Of a DNA stretch of 64,000 bases, positions 28,938-38,800 are shown one piece after another. The position numbers and the translations under genes are program-made. The first letter of the stretch is position 1, and the number at the start of each line of letters is the position of its first letter. This DNA is from Planctomycetaceae bacterium. Its GTDB lineage: Bacteria; Planctomycetota; Phycisphaerae; UBA1845; UTPLA1. Below the pieces are notes generated by a model. It searched no databases, had not been told where the DNA came from, and saw only the letters and a program-made list of their open reading frames with translations. The stretch is from assembly GCA_011525745.1 (NCBI GenBank), contig WYBU01000076.1:47401-111400 (forward strand), read 5' to 3'.

Positions 28938-31268
28938 CTACTCCCGCTGCGGCCGCCGCGTCTCCTCCAGAGTCACTTTCAGCTTCACCTTCTCGCCGCC
29001 GCGCAGCACTACCACCTCGACCTCCTGCCCCGGCTTGAACGTCGTCATCGCCTCCATGTACGAATAAATGTCCTTAATCGGCTTGCCCCCGATCGACACG
29101 ATCACGTCGCTGTCCTTCATTCCCGCCTTGGCCGCCGGGCCGTCTTCGATGACGTACTCGATCGCAAACCCCTCGCCCCCCTCGCCCGCGTAAGACGGCG
29201 CCACGCCCAGCCGGGCGCGCGGCATCGGCGGCGGCTGATCCTCCCCATCGCCGGCCGCTGCGTCGCGACCCGGCCGCTCCCGCGCGGCAGCCGCACGCGC
29301 CCCTCCGGGGAACGACACCGTCACCGTCTGCTTCTTTCGATCGCGAACGATCTCCACTTCGGCCGTCTGACCCGCCGAGAACTTCGCCAGCGCCGCCGTC
29401 AGCCCGGCAACGTCGGTCACCCTGGTTCCGCCGATCGACAAGATGCGGTCGCCCTTGCGAATTCCCGCCCGCCCCGCCGCCGACGAATCGTCGACATCCG
29501 ACACGATCAACTTCCCATCCGTCGCCTCGGGATAAACGCCCAGCCGCACGCCGGCGCCGCCCGGACCGCCCGCCTCGTCGCCGCGCGCCTGCCGCCGTCG
29601 CGCCGCGCGCCGCTCCGCACGCGGATCGCCGCTGTCGAAGTCCGGATCGAGCAGCGGTTTGCTGCCCGCATCCTTCTGAAACTCCGGCCGCACCGGATTG
29701 GCGCTGATCGCGTACGCCGCATCCGCCACAAGCTGCGCCACTTTCGCCGCCCCTTCGCAGTTGATCAGCGGATAATCGTCGTCGGGCTGATGGTATTGCT
29801 TGTGCAGCCCGGTGAAGAAAAACAGCACGGGGATGTCCTTGCGATAGAAGCTGCTGTGATCGCTCGGCCCGCGCCCGCCGCCGCCATCGACGATGTTCAG
29901 CCCGTACTCGTGCCCCAGCCGCTCGAGCAGCTCCACGAATCCGCCGCCCGTGCGCATCCCCCCCACTTGCAGCCGGTTCTCACGCATTCGCCCGATCATG
30001 TCCATGTTCAGCATCGTCGCGACTTTCTCCAGCGGCACCGTCGGCTCGCGCGTCCAGTGTGCGGAACCCAGCAGCCCGCTCTCCTCCGCCGTGAATGTCA
30101 TGAACAAAATCGACCGGTTCGGCTTCGGACCGGCGCCCATCAACTTGGCCACCTCGATCACACCCGACGTGCCCGACGCGTTGTCGTCCGCGCCGTTGTG
30201 AATCTGCGGCCCGCCGGCCGGATTGCGCATCGACGGCGTCGTTCCCAGGTGGTCGTAGTGCCCGCCGATGATGATGAACTCATCCGCCTGCGGCCCGTCG
30301 CCGCGCAATACGCCCAGCACGTTCCGGACGATCGGCCCGTCCTTCACCACGTTCATCTTCCCGCCCAGCCGCGCACCGGCCATCAGCGCCGACGCCGGCC
30401 GCTTCGTTTCCTCGATTTTTTTCTGAAGCTCGACAATGCCCGGCTGCCCCGCCGCCTTCAGCAGCCGGTCCGCCGCCGCCCGCGTCACGTGCACCATCGG
30501 AACGCCGAAGTTTCCCCGGCTGCCACGCGTGAACTCGTAGAGCTTGTCTTCGCCGTCGCCCGAATCCGGATTGACCACCACGATGGCCGCCGCGTCCCGG
30601 TCCGTTGCACCGCGTGCCTTGACCTGAAACGCCGCGTATGCCGTGTGCCGATCGGGCTTCGATGGATCGTCGAGCATGAACGTCGGCTCGTAACGCAGCA
30701 TGACGACCACCTTGCCCGCCACATCGACGCCCGCGTAGTCGTCGTAATCCTCATCCTCGTTCGTGATGCCGTAGCCGACGAAGACGACCTCGGCGTCGAA
30801 CGCCTCCGCGACCGTCCACGGCAGCGGGCGATAGTCTTCGTCCAGCTTCAGCGGCGTAATCTCTTCACCGACCTTGAACGCCAGCGCGGTCCCCTCGCCC
30901 ACCTTGCGCCACAGACCCAGATCGAACTGCTGAAAGTAGGAGCCTTCCGTGCCGCCCGGTTCCAGTCCCGCCTGCCGAAACTGCTTCGCGATGTACTCCG
31001 CCGCCAGATCGATGCCCGGCTCGCCGATGCCGCGCCCGCCCAGTTCGTCGCTGGCCAGGTACTGCACGTGCGCACCGTAGCCTTCGGCCGTGATCTGGCC
31101 GACACGCCGCACTTCGGTCACCGCGGCTTTGACCGCCTCCGGGGCGCCTCCGCGGGCCGCGACCGGATCAATCATGCCGCGTGCCGACGGAGGCAAAACG
31201 ACCAGAGCGGCCAGCGCCGCCAGCCGACAAACAAACGACGAGATTCGCGGGAGGACGTGCAACGTCAT
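28938..31268 (-). CDS. Exported M28 aminopeptidase with PA insert and two C-terminal PDZ domains
   Basis: 776 residues. A signal peptide (about 1-30) precedes the M28 fold. The zinc ligands are visible in G-G-H-Y-D-H-L-G, the bridging aspartate in G-A-D-D-N-A-S-G, the catalytic glutamates in A-E-E-S-G-L, and later N-M-D-M-I-G and S-D-H-S-S-F. A PA-like insert (about 150-260) with V-V-V-N-P-D-S-G precedes the catalytic part. Two PDZ domains follow at about 545-620 and 650-745 (R-K-G-D-R-I-L-S-I-G-G and K-D-S-D-V-I-V-S-I-G-G). It probably degrades peptides outside the cytoplasm. ATG 31268 has GGAG 8 bases upstream and is preferred over the longer frame, which lacks a signal peptide. Confidence 0.9.
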   Translation of the reverse strand: MTLHVLPRISSFVCRLAALAALVVLPPSARGMIDPVAARGGAPEAVKAAVTEVRRVGQITAEGYGAHVQYLASDELGGRGIGEPGIDLAAEYIAKQFRQAGLEPGGTEGSYFQQFDLGLWRKVGEGTALAFKVGEEITPLKLDEDYRPLPWTVAEAFDAEVVFVGYGITNEDEDYDDYAGVDVAGKVVVMLRYEPTFMLDDPSKPDRHTAYAAFQVKARGATDRDAAAIVVVNPDSGDGEDKLYEFTRGSRGNFGVPMVHVTRAAADRLLKAAGQPGIVELQKKIEETKRPASALMAGARLGGKMNVVKDGPIVRNVLGVLRGDGPQADEFIIIGGHYDHLGTTPSMRNPAGGPQIHNGADDNASGTSGVIEVAKLMGAGPKPNRSILFMTFTAEESGLLGSAHWTREPTVPLEKVATMLNMDMIGRMRENRLQVGGMRTGGGFVELLERLGHEYGLNIVDGGGGRGPSDHSSFYRKDIPVLFFFTGLHKQYHQPDDDYPLINCEGAAKVAQLVADAAYAISANPVRPEFQKDAGSKPLLDPDFDSGDPRAERRAARRRQARGDEAGGPGGAGVRLGVYPEATDGKLIVSDVDDSSAAGRAGIRKGDRILSIGGTRVTDVAGLTAALAKFSAGQTAEVEIVRDRKKQTVTVSFPGGARAAAARERPGRDAAAGDGEDQPPPMPRARLGVAPSYAGEGGEGFAIEYVIEDGPAAKAGMKDSDVIVSIGGKPIKDIYSYMEAMTTFKPGQEVEVVVLRGGEKVKLKVTLEETRRPQRE

Positions 31269-31314
31269 GAAAGAACTCCGTAAGAGGTCGGATTCGAACG
31301 ATGGCTCACGCCTT

Positions 31315-31343
31315 ATCTTACGGAAACGCCCCGCCTTCGCCAA
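31315..31343 (-). promoter_or_regulatory. Putative promoter of the M28 peptidase gene
   Basis: On the minus strand TTGGCG (31343-31338) is followed after 17 bases by TAAGAT (31320-31315), about 47 bases before the ATG. Confidence 0.45.
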
Positions 31344-31437
31344 GCCGTCCGCCGTTCGGGATTGCCGGCCCGTCCGCATTCAGAACCCCCCGGGCGCAAG
31401 CCGGGGGTGCGGCTGTGCTCCATGCAGCCCGGCAGGC

Positions 31438-31443
31438 TATGCT
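31438..31443 (+). promoter_or_regulatory. -10 box 6 bases before the galK start codon
   Basis: TATGCT is followed by GGCGCC and the ATG. With usual spacing the transcript would begin at the start codon. Confidence 0.4.
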
Positions 31444-31449
31444 GGCGCC

Positions 31450-32664
31450 ATGCCTCGCGCCTCCCACGCCCCCCGCGCGGCCGCCTTCTTCTCCGAGCAG
31501 CCGCCTCGGCTGCGCATCAGCGCGCCCGGCCGCGTCAACCTGATCGGCGAGCACACCGACTACAACGACGGCTTCGTCATGCCCGTCGCCACCGAGCAGG
31601 CGCTGTTCATACAGGCCGCCCCTCGCCGCGACGACCGCCTGCGCGTCGGCTCCGCGGCGATGGACCAGACGATCGAAGCAACTCTCGAACAAATCGCCGC
31701 CGCCCGTGCCGCAACGATCGCATCAGCCCGTGTCGCGCCCCGACCATTCGACGCATGGCCGACGTGGGCGGCGTACGTGTTGGGCGTCGCCGCCATGTTG
31801 CTCGATGAGGGCGTCGCCGTTGCCGGCGCTGACCTGTTCATCGACGGCGACCTGCCGCTCGGCGCGGGCCTGAGCAGCTCCGCCGCGCTGGATTGCGGCG
31901 TCGCCCTGGCGCTGACCACGCTCGTCGGATCCAACATCGACCGCGTCCGGCTGGCCCGGCTCTGCCGCACCGCCGACCATCGCTATGTCGGCACTCCCTG
32001 CGGCATTATGGACCAGTTCGCCTGCCTCAACTGCCGCGCCGGCTGCGCGCTGATCCTCGACTGCCGCGACCTTTCCTTCGAGCACGTTCCTTTTCCGACG
32101 GCCGATGTCGCCATTCTGATCGCCGACACGCGCGTGCGCCACGCCCACGCCGAAGGCGCTTATGCCCGCCGCGTCGCCGAATGCCGAGAAGCCACGCGCA
32201 TCCTGGCCGCGCGACGCCCCGATATCCGTTCGCTGCGCGACGCCACTCCCGACGACCTGCGCGCCGCCGCGCCGGATATGTCCGACGCCGTGCGCCGCCG
32301 GGCGTGGCACGTCATCGACGAAAACCGCCGCCTGCACCGCTTCGCCGACGACCTGCGCGCCGGCCGGCTCGAAACGCTGGGCGAAACGCTGGCCGCCGGC
32401 CACGCCTCGTTGCGCGACCTGTACGAGGTCTCATGCCGTGAATTGGATGACCTCGTGGACGTGCTGTGCCGCGCCCCCGGCGTGCTCGGCGCGCGAATGA
32501 CCGGCGGCGGATTCGGCGGATGCGTCGTCGCCCTGGTGCGTCCGGCCGCGGTCGCAGAGGTGCAGGACCGGCTGAAGTCGGAATACGATCAAACACACGA
32601 TCGACCGGCGCGAACCTGGGTGACGCTGCCGTCCGCCGGGGCGACCGTCACCGTGCTCGAGTAA
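31450..32664 (+). CDS. galK: Galactokinase
   Basis: 404 residues of the GHMP kinase family. The galactokinase signature G-R-V-N-L-I-G-E-H-T-D-Y-N-D-G-F lies near residue 28. The phosphate-binding L-P-L-G-A-G-L-S-S-S-A-A-L and the C-terminal A-R-M-T-G-G-G-F-G-G-C follow. It phosphorylates galactose at C1 in the Leloir pathway. No galT or galE is adjacent. The start ATG lacks a Shine-Dalgarno sequence but has a -10 box 6 bases before it, fitting a leaderless message. It is divergent to the M28 peptidase. Confidence 0.93.
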   Translation: MPRASHAPRAAAFFSEQPPRLRISAPGRVNLIGEHTDYNDGFVMPVATEQALFIQAAPRRDDRLRVGSAAMDQTIEATLEQIAAARAATIASARVAPRPFDAWPTWAAYVLGVAAMLLDEGVAVAGADLFIDGDLPLGAGLSSSAALDCGVALALTTLVGSNIDRVRLARLCRTADHRYVGTPCGIMDQFACLNCRAGCALILDCRDLSFEHVPFPTADVAILIADTRVRHAHAEGAYARRVAECREATRILAARRPDIRSLRDATPDDLRAAAPDMSDAVRRRAWHVIDENRRLHRFADDLRAGRLETLGETLAAGHASLRDLYEVSCRELDDLVDVLCRAPGVLGARMTGGGFGGCVVALVRPAAVAEVQDRLKSEYDQTHDRPARTWVTLPSAGATVTVLE

Positions 32665-32813
32665 GTCGGGAGCGTGAAGGGAGCGGCGCGCCGGCATCGT
32701 GAGGAGCGAAATGCTCGACCGTGGTTGTTCGCCTCGAATCGGGCTTGTCGAACACCCTCTGAGCGTGTGGTAAGGCCGCAATCGTTCCAGCCATTGGTAC
32801 AACGAGTCTCGCC

Positions 32814-33686
32814 ATGATCTCGCCGCGCCCATTTACGGTCCCAATGTCCGGCGGCCTGCTCGCTCTCGGCGGCCGTACGCGCATCATGGGCGTCCTCAAC
32901 GTCACGCCCGACAGCTTCAGTGACGGCGGGGCGTTCCTCGACGCCGACGCGGCCATCGCCCACGGGCGGCAAATGGCGGCGCATGGCGCCGACCTCATCG
33001 ACATCGGCGGCGAATCCACGCGACCCGGCAGCGATCCCACGCCACCGGCCGAGCAGATTCGCCGCACCGTACCGGTTGTCGCCGGCCTGCGATCAGCCGG
33101 CGTGACGCTGCCCGTCTCGATCGACACGCAATCCGCCGAAGTCGCCGAGGCGGTCCTCGCTGCCGGCGCGAACATTGTGAACGACATCTCGGCGTTGCGG
33201 TCCGACCCGCGCATGGCCGCGTGCTGCGCGGCCCGCGGCGCGGCCGTCGTGCTCATGCACATGCAGGGTACACCGCGCACGATGCAACAGGCGCCGACCT
33301 ATTCTGACGTGGTTGCCGAGGTGACTGCTTTCCTGGCCGAACGGATCGAATCCGTCGGTCGCGCCGGCATTGACCGCGCGCGGATCATCGTCGATCCCGG
33401 CATCGGTTTCGGCAAGACGTACGAGCACAACCTTTTGCTGCTGCGAAACTTGCATGCACTCGCGGCGCTCGACCAGCCGATCCTGGCAGGCCCGTCACGG
33501 AAGGCGTTTTTAGGACGGATCACCGGCGAGTCGGACCCCTCTCGTCGCGATATCGCCACCGCCGCCGCCACCGCGCTGTGCGCCGTCCAGGGCGCTCAGA
33601 TCGTCCGCGTTCACAACGTCGCGATGATGCGGACCATCGTCAACGTCTGCGCCGCTGTCACCGGCATCACGCCGCCGCCCCCATAA
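32814..33686 (+). CDS. folP: Dihydropteroate synthase
   Basis: 290 residues. The TIM-barrel motifs of the enzyme are complete: I-M-G-V-L-N-V-T-P-D-S-F-S-D-G-G, D-I-G-G-E-S-T-R-P-G, the N-D-I-S strand, M-H-M-Q-G-T-P-R-T-M-Q, D-P-G-I-G-F-G-K and G-P-S-R-K-A-F-L-G. It joins para-aminobenzoate to the pterin and is the target of sulfonamides. It lies 149 bases behind galK. The pABA genes pabB and pabA are elsewhere in the window, so the pathway is not organised as one operon. Confidence 0.96.
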   Translation: MISPRPFTVPMSGGLLALGGRTRIMGVLNVTPDSFSDGGAFLDADAAIAHGRQMAAHGADLIDIGGESTRPGSDPTPPAEQIRRTVPVVAGLRSAGVTLPVSIDTQSAEVAEAVLAAGANIVNDISALRSDPRMAACCAARGAAVVLMHMQGTPRTMQQAPTYSDVVAEVTAFLAERIESVGRAGIDRARIIVDPGIGFGKTYEHNLLLLRNLHALAALDQPILAGPSRKAFLGRITGESDPSRRDIATAAATALCAVQGAQIVRVHNVAMMRTIVNVCAAVTGITPPPP

Positions 33687-34002
33687 CCGCGCCGACGCAC
33701 GACCCCCCGCCGCCGTATGCTGCTCCTTCTACTTGGTTCGCGATTCTGAGTACCCCTGTTTACGGCCGGACGCCTCGACCTGTTATTTCGACTTTCGACG
33801 TTTCGACTTTCGACTTTCCCCCGTCGCTCCGTCGCTGCCTGACGCCCCCTGTTCCCCGTTCCCATCTCCCCGCGCCGAATTTGCCGCCGCGCAACTTTTT
33901 CCCCGAAAAAACGAATATTCAATTGACAGCCCGCCGATAATATGGAAAGCTTGCATTGCGTCTTGTGACAGTCCGCGCGTCTTTCTTGTGTGAGATGTTT
34001 CG
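33687..34002. other. Intergenic region with TCGACTTTCGACG tract and an AT-rich promoter-like patch
   Basis: The TTTCGACTTTCGACGTTTCG tract (33786-33825) belongs to the composite module family. Near 33910-33950 the sequence turns AT-rich; TAATAT overlaps GCCGATAA (33933-33940), the exact consensus of a flagellar sigma-28 -10 box, although no matching -35 is evident. Confidence 0.4.
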
Positions 34003-34536
34003 ATGGCGTCCCGCCAGACCAAACCGCAGCAAACCGGCCGAATGGCCGTCACGCTCGTCGCGCTGATCGTCGCCATGATCGCCGCCACGAGTCTCATGAA
34101 CTGGGTGCACGGACTGTCGTCAACGCCGCGCGCCGCGCGCGGCAATCCGCCGCTGCTGCGCAGCGAAGCGCCTGCGTGGTCGCGCATCGTCATTCACGCC
34201 GCGCACGAAAATCAGCCGCGGCCGTTCCACCACTTCTACATCGACTCCAGCGGCGCCGAAACCGAAAGCGCCGCATGGGCCGAAGGCCAGCAGGACCCCG
34301 CCCTGTCGCGCTCCGTCTATCTGCTCGTGGCTTATCGCGGACGCGATCAGACCGGCGGCGTCTCGCGGCAGCAGTGGGAAACGCTCGTCTCGCGAATTCG
34401 CGCCTTGCAGCGTCGCTTCGCCATTCGTGCAAGCGACGTCGTACTCGACTTCGACTCGCCTCATCTCAGCCGCGCCCAGCGCGAAGAACTGCGCCAGCTC
34501 CATCGCATGTTGCAGACCGTCGGCGTCGCCAGCTAG
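34003..34536 (+). CDS. Membrane-anchored protein resembling a degenerate amidase_2 domain
   Basis: 177 residues with one N-terminal transmembrane helix (about 15-36). The soluble part shows the strand pattern of N-acetylmuramoyl-L-alanine amidases of the amidase_2/PGRP fold: W-S-R-I-V-I-H-A, then H-H-F-Y-I-D-S-S-G, then a V-Y-L-L-V-A-Y-R-G strand and a helix Q-Q-W-E-T-L-V-S-R-I. The second half lacks the usual late histidine and cysteine/aspartate zinc ligands, so it is probably not an active amidase. This is a pattern-based inference; it could be an unrelated planctomycete protein. Confidence 0.5.
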   Translation: MASRQTKPQQTGRMAVTLVALIVAMIAATSLMNWVHGLSSTPRAARGNPPLLRSEAPAWSRIVIHAAHENQPRPFHHFYIDSSGAETESAAWAEGQQDPALSRSVYLLVAYRGRDQTGGVSRQQWETLVSRIRALQRRFAIRASDVVLDFDSPHLSRAQREELRQLHRMLQTVGVAS

Positions 34537-35260
34537 GAAATCGACCATAAATAACATGAACCGTCACGATGCGTGGCACGCTCAAGCCCTCGCGCGAGCC
34601 TGGACTTGATGCTGCGCGTGGTGCGGGCGTTCCGCCCGTCGTTCCGAGCGGTCGCAAGGACTTGGCCGTGTGACGCTTCAATGGGGCACGGCCGCCCCCG
34701 GCTGTGTTCCCCCGCATCACACGCTCTTTCAGCCCGTGGTGCTCCGCCTCGTGCGAAAGCCGCAATCCGGGGGAATTCCACTCCACGCGCGCCCGGTCCG
34801 ACCGTCCGTGATCCTCGCGATGTCGACTCGTGTGATCCGAACCTCCCGCGACGCCGCCATTTCCGTAAACCCGTGCCTCCAGCGCACTCGCTGGGGTTGA
34901 CCTCGCACGGCGCAACCGCGGCGATGGCGTTTGCGATTCCGATCAGTCCGCGAGGAGCACCGCCGTGACTACAATCCTATGATGCAAACCACAAGCTGAA
35001 ATCGGATATGTGTAATCTGAAATGTGAATCGCAAAATCTGAAAACTGAGAAATTAAGTCTGAACTCGTAAATCTCAAATCCCTCCTCCCCCGGTCATCCC
35101 AAATCCCATCGCCGCAACGCTCATGCCCGATGGCAGATCGCCGACCGCTGATCGCCGACGGCCGCCGGCTGCCTCTGACGCTGTCCAACGCCCCCGCCCC
35201 GCGTTATCGTGACTGCATGGAATAACGCCGTGTCGCCCAGCCGGATAAGGAGGCGTCATC
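34537..35260. other. Intergenic region of 724 bases, repeat-rich
   Basis: It holds CACGCTCAAGCCCTCGCGCG near 34578 (arm of the 56122 element), GCACGGCCGCCCCCGGCTGTG near 34685, and a run of ATCTGAAA/ATCTCAAA words near 34998-35080 (composite module). GTTATCGTGACT near 35203 could hold a -10 box for the next gene. No gene is seen. Confidence 0.5.
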
Positions 35261-38200
35261 ATGGCCGATCAGTCCCGTGCGGGCCGTCAAACGCTCCGGA
35301 GCAAGATAACCATCATGGGTGCGATCCTCGCATGGGCCGCGACAGGGGCCGCAGGCCGCTCCGACACACGTGCCGCCGAAACACTCGATCCCCGCGCGGA
35401 CGAAAGGTCCGCCGTTGTCGCCGGCAACGCCCGCTTCACCCTGCTGACGCCCGGCCTGGTGCGCATCGAATGGTCCCCCGACGGCACGTTCGAGGACCGC
35501 GCCTCGCAGGTCGTCGTCAATCGCCGCATGCCCACGCCGCGCTTCGAGCGCCGCGAGGAAACGTCGCTGCGAGCAACGACGCAACCGGCCGACGCGCACG
35601 CCGGGAGCGACGCCCCGGTGATCGTCCTGCGTACCGATCGAATCGAGCTGCGCCACCGGCCCGACGGTCAACCCCTCGGCCCCGAAAACCTCGTCGTGCG
35701 CGCCCGAATCGGCCCCGGCGACACCTGGTTCGAAACCGCTCCGCCGTTCGCCCAGTGCCGCAACGTCGCAGGCAAAGGCCCCAATCTCGGCAGCACCGTG
35801 CGCACGCTCGACGGCGTGTCCGGCGCTTGTGCCATCCCCGACGGCATCCTCTCGCGCAACGGCTGGTATTGCCTCGACGACTCCGCCACGCTCGTCTTCG
35901 ACGACGGACCCGATCCCTGGATCGCCCCGCGCCGCAACAAGGACGCCACCGACTGGTACTTCTTCGCGTACGGCAGCGACTACAAGCAGGCCCTGCGCGA
36001 CTTCACCGCCGTCGCCGGCCGCATCCCGCTGCCGCCGCGCTACGTCTTCGGCACGTGGTGGAGCCGCTACTGGGCCTACAGCGACGCCGAACTGCGGCAG
36101 CTTGTCGAGGAATTCGACCGCCACGAAGTGCCGCTCGACGTGCTCGTCATCGACATGGACTGGCACCTCGACGGCTGGACCGGCTACACGTGGAACCCGC
36201 AATACTTCCCCGAGCCGGAGAAGTTCCTGCAATGGTGCAAGGCGCGCGGTCTCAAGATCACGCTCAATCTCCATCCGGCCGAAGGCGTCGGTAAGCACGA
36301 AAAAGCGTTCCCCGAGATGGCCCGCGCGATGGGACTGGATCCCGGAAAAGTCGATCGCGTGCCGTTCGACTGCACCGACCGCGGCTTCGTCGACGCCTAC
36401 TTCAAGTGCCTCCACCATCCCCTCGAAGCGATGGGCGTCGACTTCTGGTGGATGGACTGGCAGCAGGGAACGCAATCGAAGATCCCCGGCCTCGATCCGC
36501 TCTACTGGCTCAACGTCCTGCACTGGCGCGACATGCAGCGGCGCGAAGAGCAGACCGGCCGCCGACCGCTGATCTTCAGCCGCTGGGGTGGACTGGGCAA
36601 CCATCGCTACCAGATCGGCTTCTCGGGTGACACGTTCTGCAACTGGGAGTCGCTCGCGTTTCAGCCTCATTTCACCGCCACCGCCGGCAACGTCGGCTAT
36701 GCCTACTGGAGCCACGACATCGGCGGCCATCAGCCCGGCAAGGTCGATCCCGAGCTTTACGCCCGCTGGATTCAATGGGGCGCGCTCAGCCCCATCCTGC
36801 GCACGCACACAACGAAAAACCCCGAGGCCGAGCGCCGCATCTGGGCCTTTCCGGAGCCGGTCTTTCACGCCGCGCGTGACGCCATGCGCCTGCGCTACGA
36901 GCTGATCCCCTACATCTATACGATGGCCCGCAAGTGTTACGACACCAGCCTGCCGCTGTGCCGGCCGCTCTATTACGAATGGCCCGATCTCGACGTGGCG
37001 TACCAACATCCCGGCCAGTACCTCTTCGGCGACGATATGCTCGTCGCCCCTGTGTGTGCGCCGATTGATCCGGCGCTGGGATGCGCTCCCGTCAAGGTCT
37101 GGATTCCGCCCGGCCGCTGGCGGCACTGGTTCACCGGCCGCACGTATGAAGGCCCGCGCATGGCATACATGCCCGTGCCGCTGGACGAAATCCCCCTGTT
37201 CGCGCGCGAAGGCGCGATCATTCCGGCCATGCCGCGCGTCGCGCGCAGCGATCATCGCCCCGATGCGCCGCTCGTGCTGCACCTGTTCCCCGGCGGCAAC
37301 GGCGGCACGCGCGTCTATGAAGATGACGGCCTCAGCAGCGCCTATCAGAAAAACGAATGCGCCCGGACGCCGATCGCGATGACGCCCGACGGCCTTGCCG
37401 CCGGCGACGCCCGCTCGGCCGCTGCGCACGATTCGCGTCACGGCACGGCTTTGCAGGTCGACATCGGCCCCGTCGAGGGACGCTATGCCGGCATGCCCGA
37501 AGAGCGCGTTTATGAGCTGCGCGTCCACGGCGTGCCTCCCCCCGAAACCGTCGCCGCCGCCGGCCGCCCGTTGAAGCTCGAAACGCTTCGCGAAGGCCCC
37601 GGCTGGCTTTACGACGCCGAGCAATCGACATTGATTGTCCGCACAGCCGCGGCCGCGGCTTCCGCGCCGCTGCGCGTCGAGATGAGGTTCCCGCCGCTGC
37701 GCGAAGCGCACGATGCATGGACGTCGGGCGTGCTCGGCCTGCATCGAACGCTGGCCGTCGCGCGGCAGGCGCTCAACGGCAGGCTGTCGCCGCTGCTGAC
37801 CGCTTCGTTGCGCGCCGCCGCGCTGACCGGGCCGCTCGATGCGTCGTCGGCCGCGGAGCTGGCGGCGTTGCGGGACAGGGTCTTTCCGCTCGCACTCGAG
37901 ATCGACCGCTCGTCGCTGCCCGAGGCGCAGCGCCGCGAGCTGATCAGTCGCCTGCTGGGTATTTACGCGATGTTGCGTCTTGATTTTGACCCCGACGATT
38001 CCGGCCGAACCGCCGCCGCCGCCGAGCTGGCGCTCGATCCGCCGTTGGGCGCGGGCCTCGACGTGCGATCGAGCATACGGCTCCAGATTCCCGCCAATTG
38101 GCGCTCCGATTCGCCGGACGATTCGATTGTCCATGCCGGCGCCGCAAACGGCTTGCTGTCGTTACGCGTCCCGCTGCGCGGCGACGGCGCTCTCGACACG

Positions 38201-38800
38201 ACCGTGCTTCGTGCTCAACTCACGCTCGAAAAAGATGGTCAGACGATCACCCTGCCCCTGGAACGCACGCTGCTGCCGTCGATCAACGCCTGGTGGATTT
38301 GCGGGCCGTTCCCCAGCAGCTACCGCGACGGCCTGAATCCCGGCTTCGAGCCGGAGCAGACGATCGACCTGAAGGCCGCCTACACCGGAAAGGACGACAA
38401 GACCGTCACCTGGCGCAAGGCCGAGCGGCCCATGACGCCGGACGCCGATCCTTCGCAGGAGTTCTTCGTTCACCTCGGCCGCTTCTACGGCGGCCGCGTA
38501 CATGACGCCATCGCCTACGCCGTCACGTACCTGCATGCGCCGCGCGACATGAACGCCGTCCTGGCCGTCGGCAGCGACGACGGCGTGGCCGTCTGGCTCA
38601 ACGGCGAGCGGATTCACTTTAATCCAAGCTGGCGGCCCTACATGTCGCGGCAGGACCGTGTGCCGATGCGCTTGCGCGAGGGCGCCAACACGCTGATGCT
38701 CAAGGTGAACACGTCCGGCGGCGACTGGGGTTTCGGCGCGCACGTCGAGACCGAAGATGGCCGGCCGCTGCCCGAAGTTCGCGCGCGCTTGACGCCATGA
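35261..38800 (+). CDS. Large exported GH31 glycoside hydrolase with extra C-terminal domains
   Basis: 1179 residues. A signal peptide-like segment (about 12-36) is followed by an N-terminal beta domain and the GH31 barrel. The nucleophile is Asp399 in F-W-W-M-D-W-Q-Q-G and the acid/base is Asp457 in G-F-S-G-D-T-F. V-I-D-M-D-W-H and Y-W-S-H-D-I-G-G-H are further GH31 motifs. GH31 includes alpha-glucosidases and alpha-xylosidases; the exact sugar cannot be told. The enzyme proper ends near residue 820. About 350 extra residues include a helical segment and a final beta domain with G-S-D-D-G-V-A-V-W-L-N-G-E-R, a PA14-like or carbohydrate-binding pattern. A strong AAGGAGG site precedes the ATG. 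Confidence 0.9.
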   Translation: MADQSRAGRQTLRSKITIMGAILAWAATGAAGRSDTRAAETLDPRADERSAVVAGNARFTLLTPGLVRIEWSPDGTFEDRASQVVVNRRMPTPRFERREETSLRATTQPADAHAGSDAPVIVLRTDRIELRHRPDGQPLGPENLVVRARIGPGDTWFETAPPFAQCRNVAGKGPNLGSTVRTLDGVSGACAIPDGILSRNGWYCLDDSATLVFDDGPDPWIAPRRNKDATDWYFFAYGSDYKQALRDFTAVAGRIPLPPRYVFGTWWSRYWAYSDAELRQLVEEFDRHEVPLDVLVIDMDWHLDGWTGYTWNPQYFPEPEKFLQWCKARGLKITLNLHPAEGVGKHEKAFPEMARAMGLDPGKVDRVPFDCTDRGFVDAYFKCLHHPLEAMGVDFWWMDWQQGTQSKIPGLDPLYWLNVLHWRDMQRREEQTGRRPLIFSRWGGLGNHRYQIGFSGDTFCNWESLAFQPHFTATAGNVGYAYWSHDIGGHQPGKVDPELYARWIQWGALSPILRTHTTKNPEAERRIWAFPEPVFHAARDAMRLRYELIPYIYTMARKCYDTSLPLCRPLYYEWPDLDVAYQHPGQYLFGDDMLVAPVCAPIDPALGCAPVKVWIPPGRWRHWFTGRTYEGPRMAYMPVPLDEIPLFAREGAIIPAMPRVARSDHRPDAPLVLHLFPGGNGGTRVYEDDGLSSAYQKNECARTPIAMTPDGLAAGDARSAAAHDSRHGTALQVDIGPVEGRYAGMPEERVYELRVHGVPPPETVAAAGRPLKLETLREGPGWLYDAEQSTLIVRTAAAAASAPLRVEMRFPPLREAHDAWTSGVLGLHRTLAVARQALNGRLSPLLTASLRAAALTGPLDASSAAELAALRDRVFPLALEIDRSSLPEAQRRELISRLLGIYAMLRLDFDPDDSGRTAAAAELALDPPLGAGLDVRSSIRLQIPANWRSDSPDDSIVHAGAANGLLSLRVPLRGDGALDTTVLRAQLTLEKDGQTITLPLERTLLPSINAWWICGPFPSSYRDGLNPGFEPEQTIDLKAAYTGKDDKTVTWRKAERPMTPDADPSQEFFVHLGRFYGGRVHDAIAYAVTYLHAPRDMNAVLAVGSDDGVAVWLNGERIHFNPSWRPYMSRQDRVPMRLREGANTLMLKVNTSGGDWGFGAHVETEDGRPLPEVRARLTP

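Noticed and set aside
28782..31283. Long open frame of 833 codons on the plus strand
   Set aside because: It lies opposite the M28 peptidase, which has clear catalytic motifs and a signal peptide. The antisense frame is Arg/His/Leu-rich, a product of GC-rich codon usage.
35204..38134. Open frame of 976 codons on the minus strand
   Set aside because: It is antisense to the GH31 enzyme, has no domain pattern and has biased composition.
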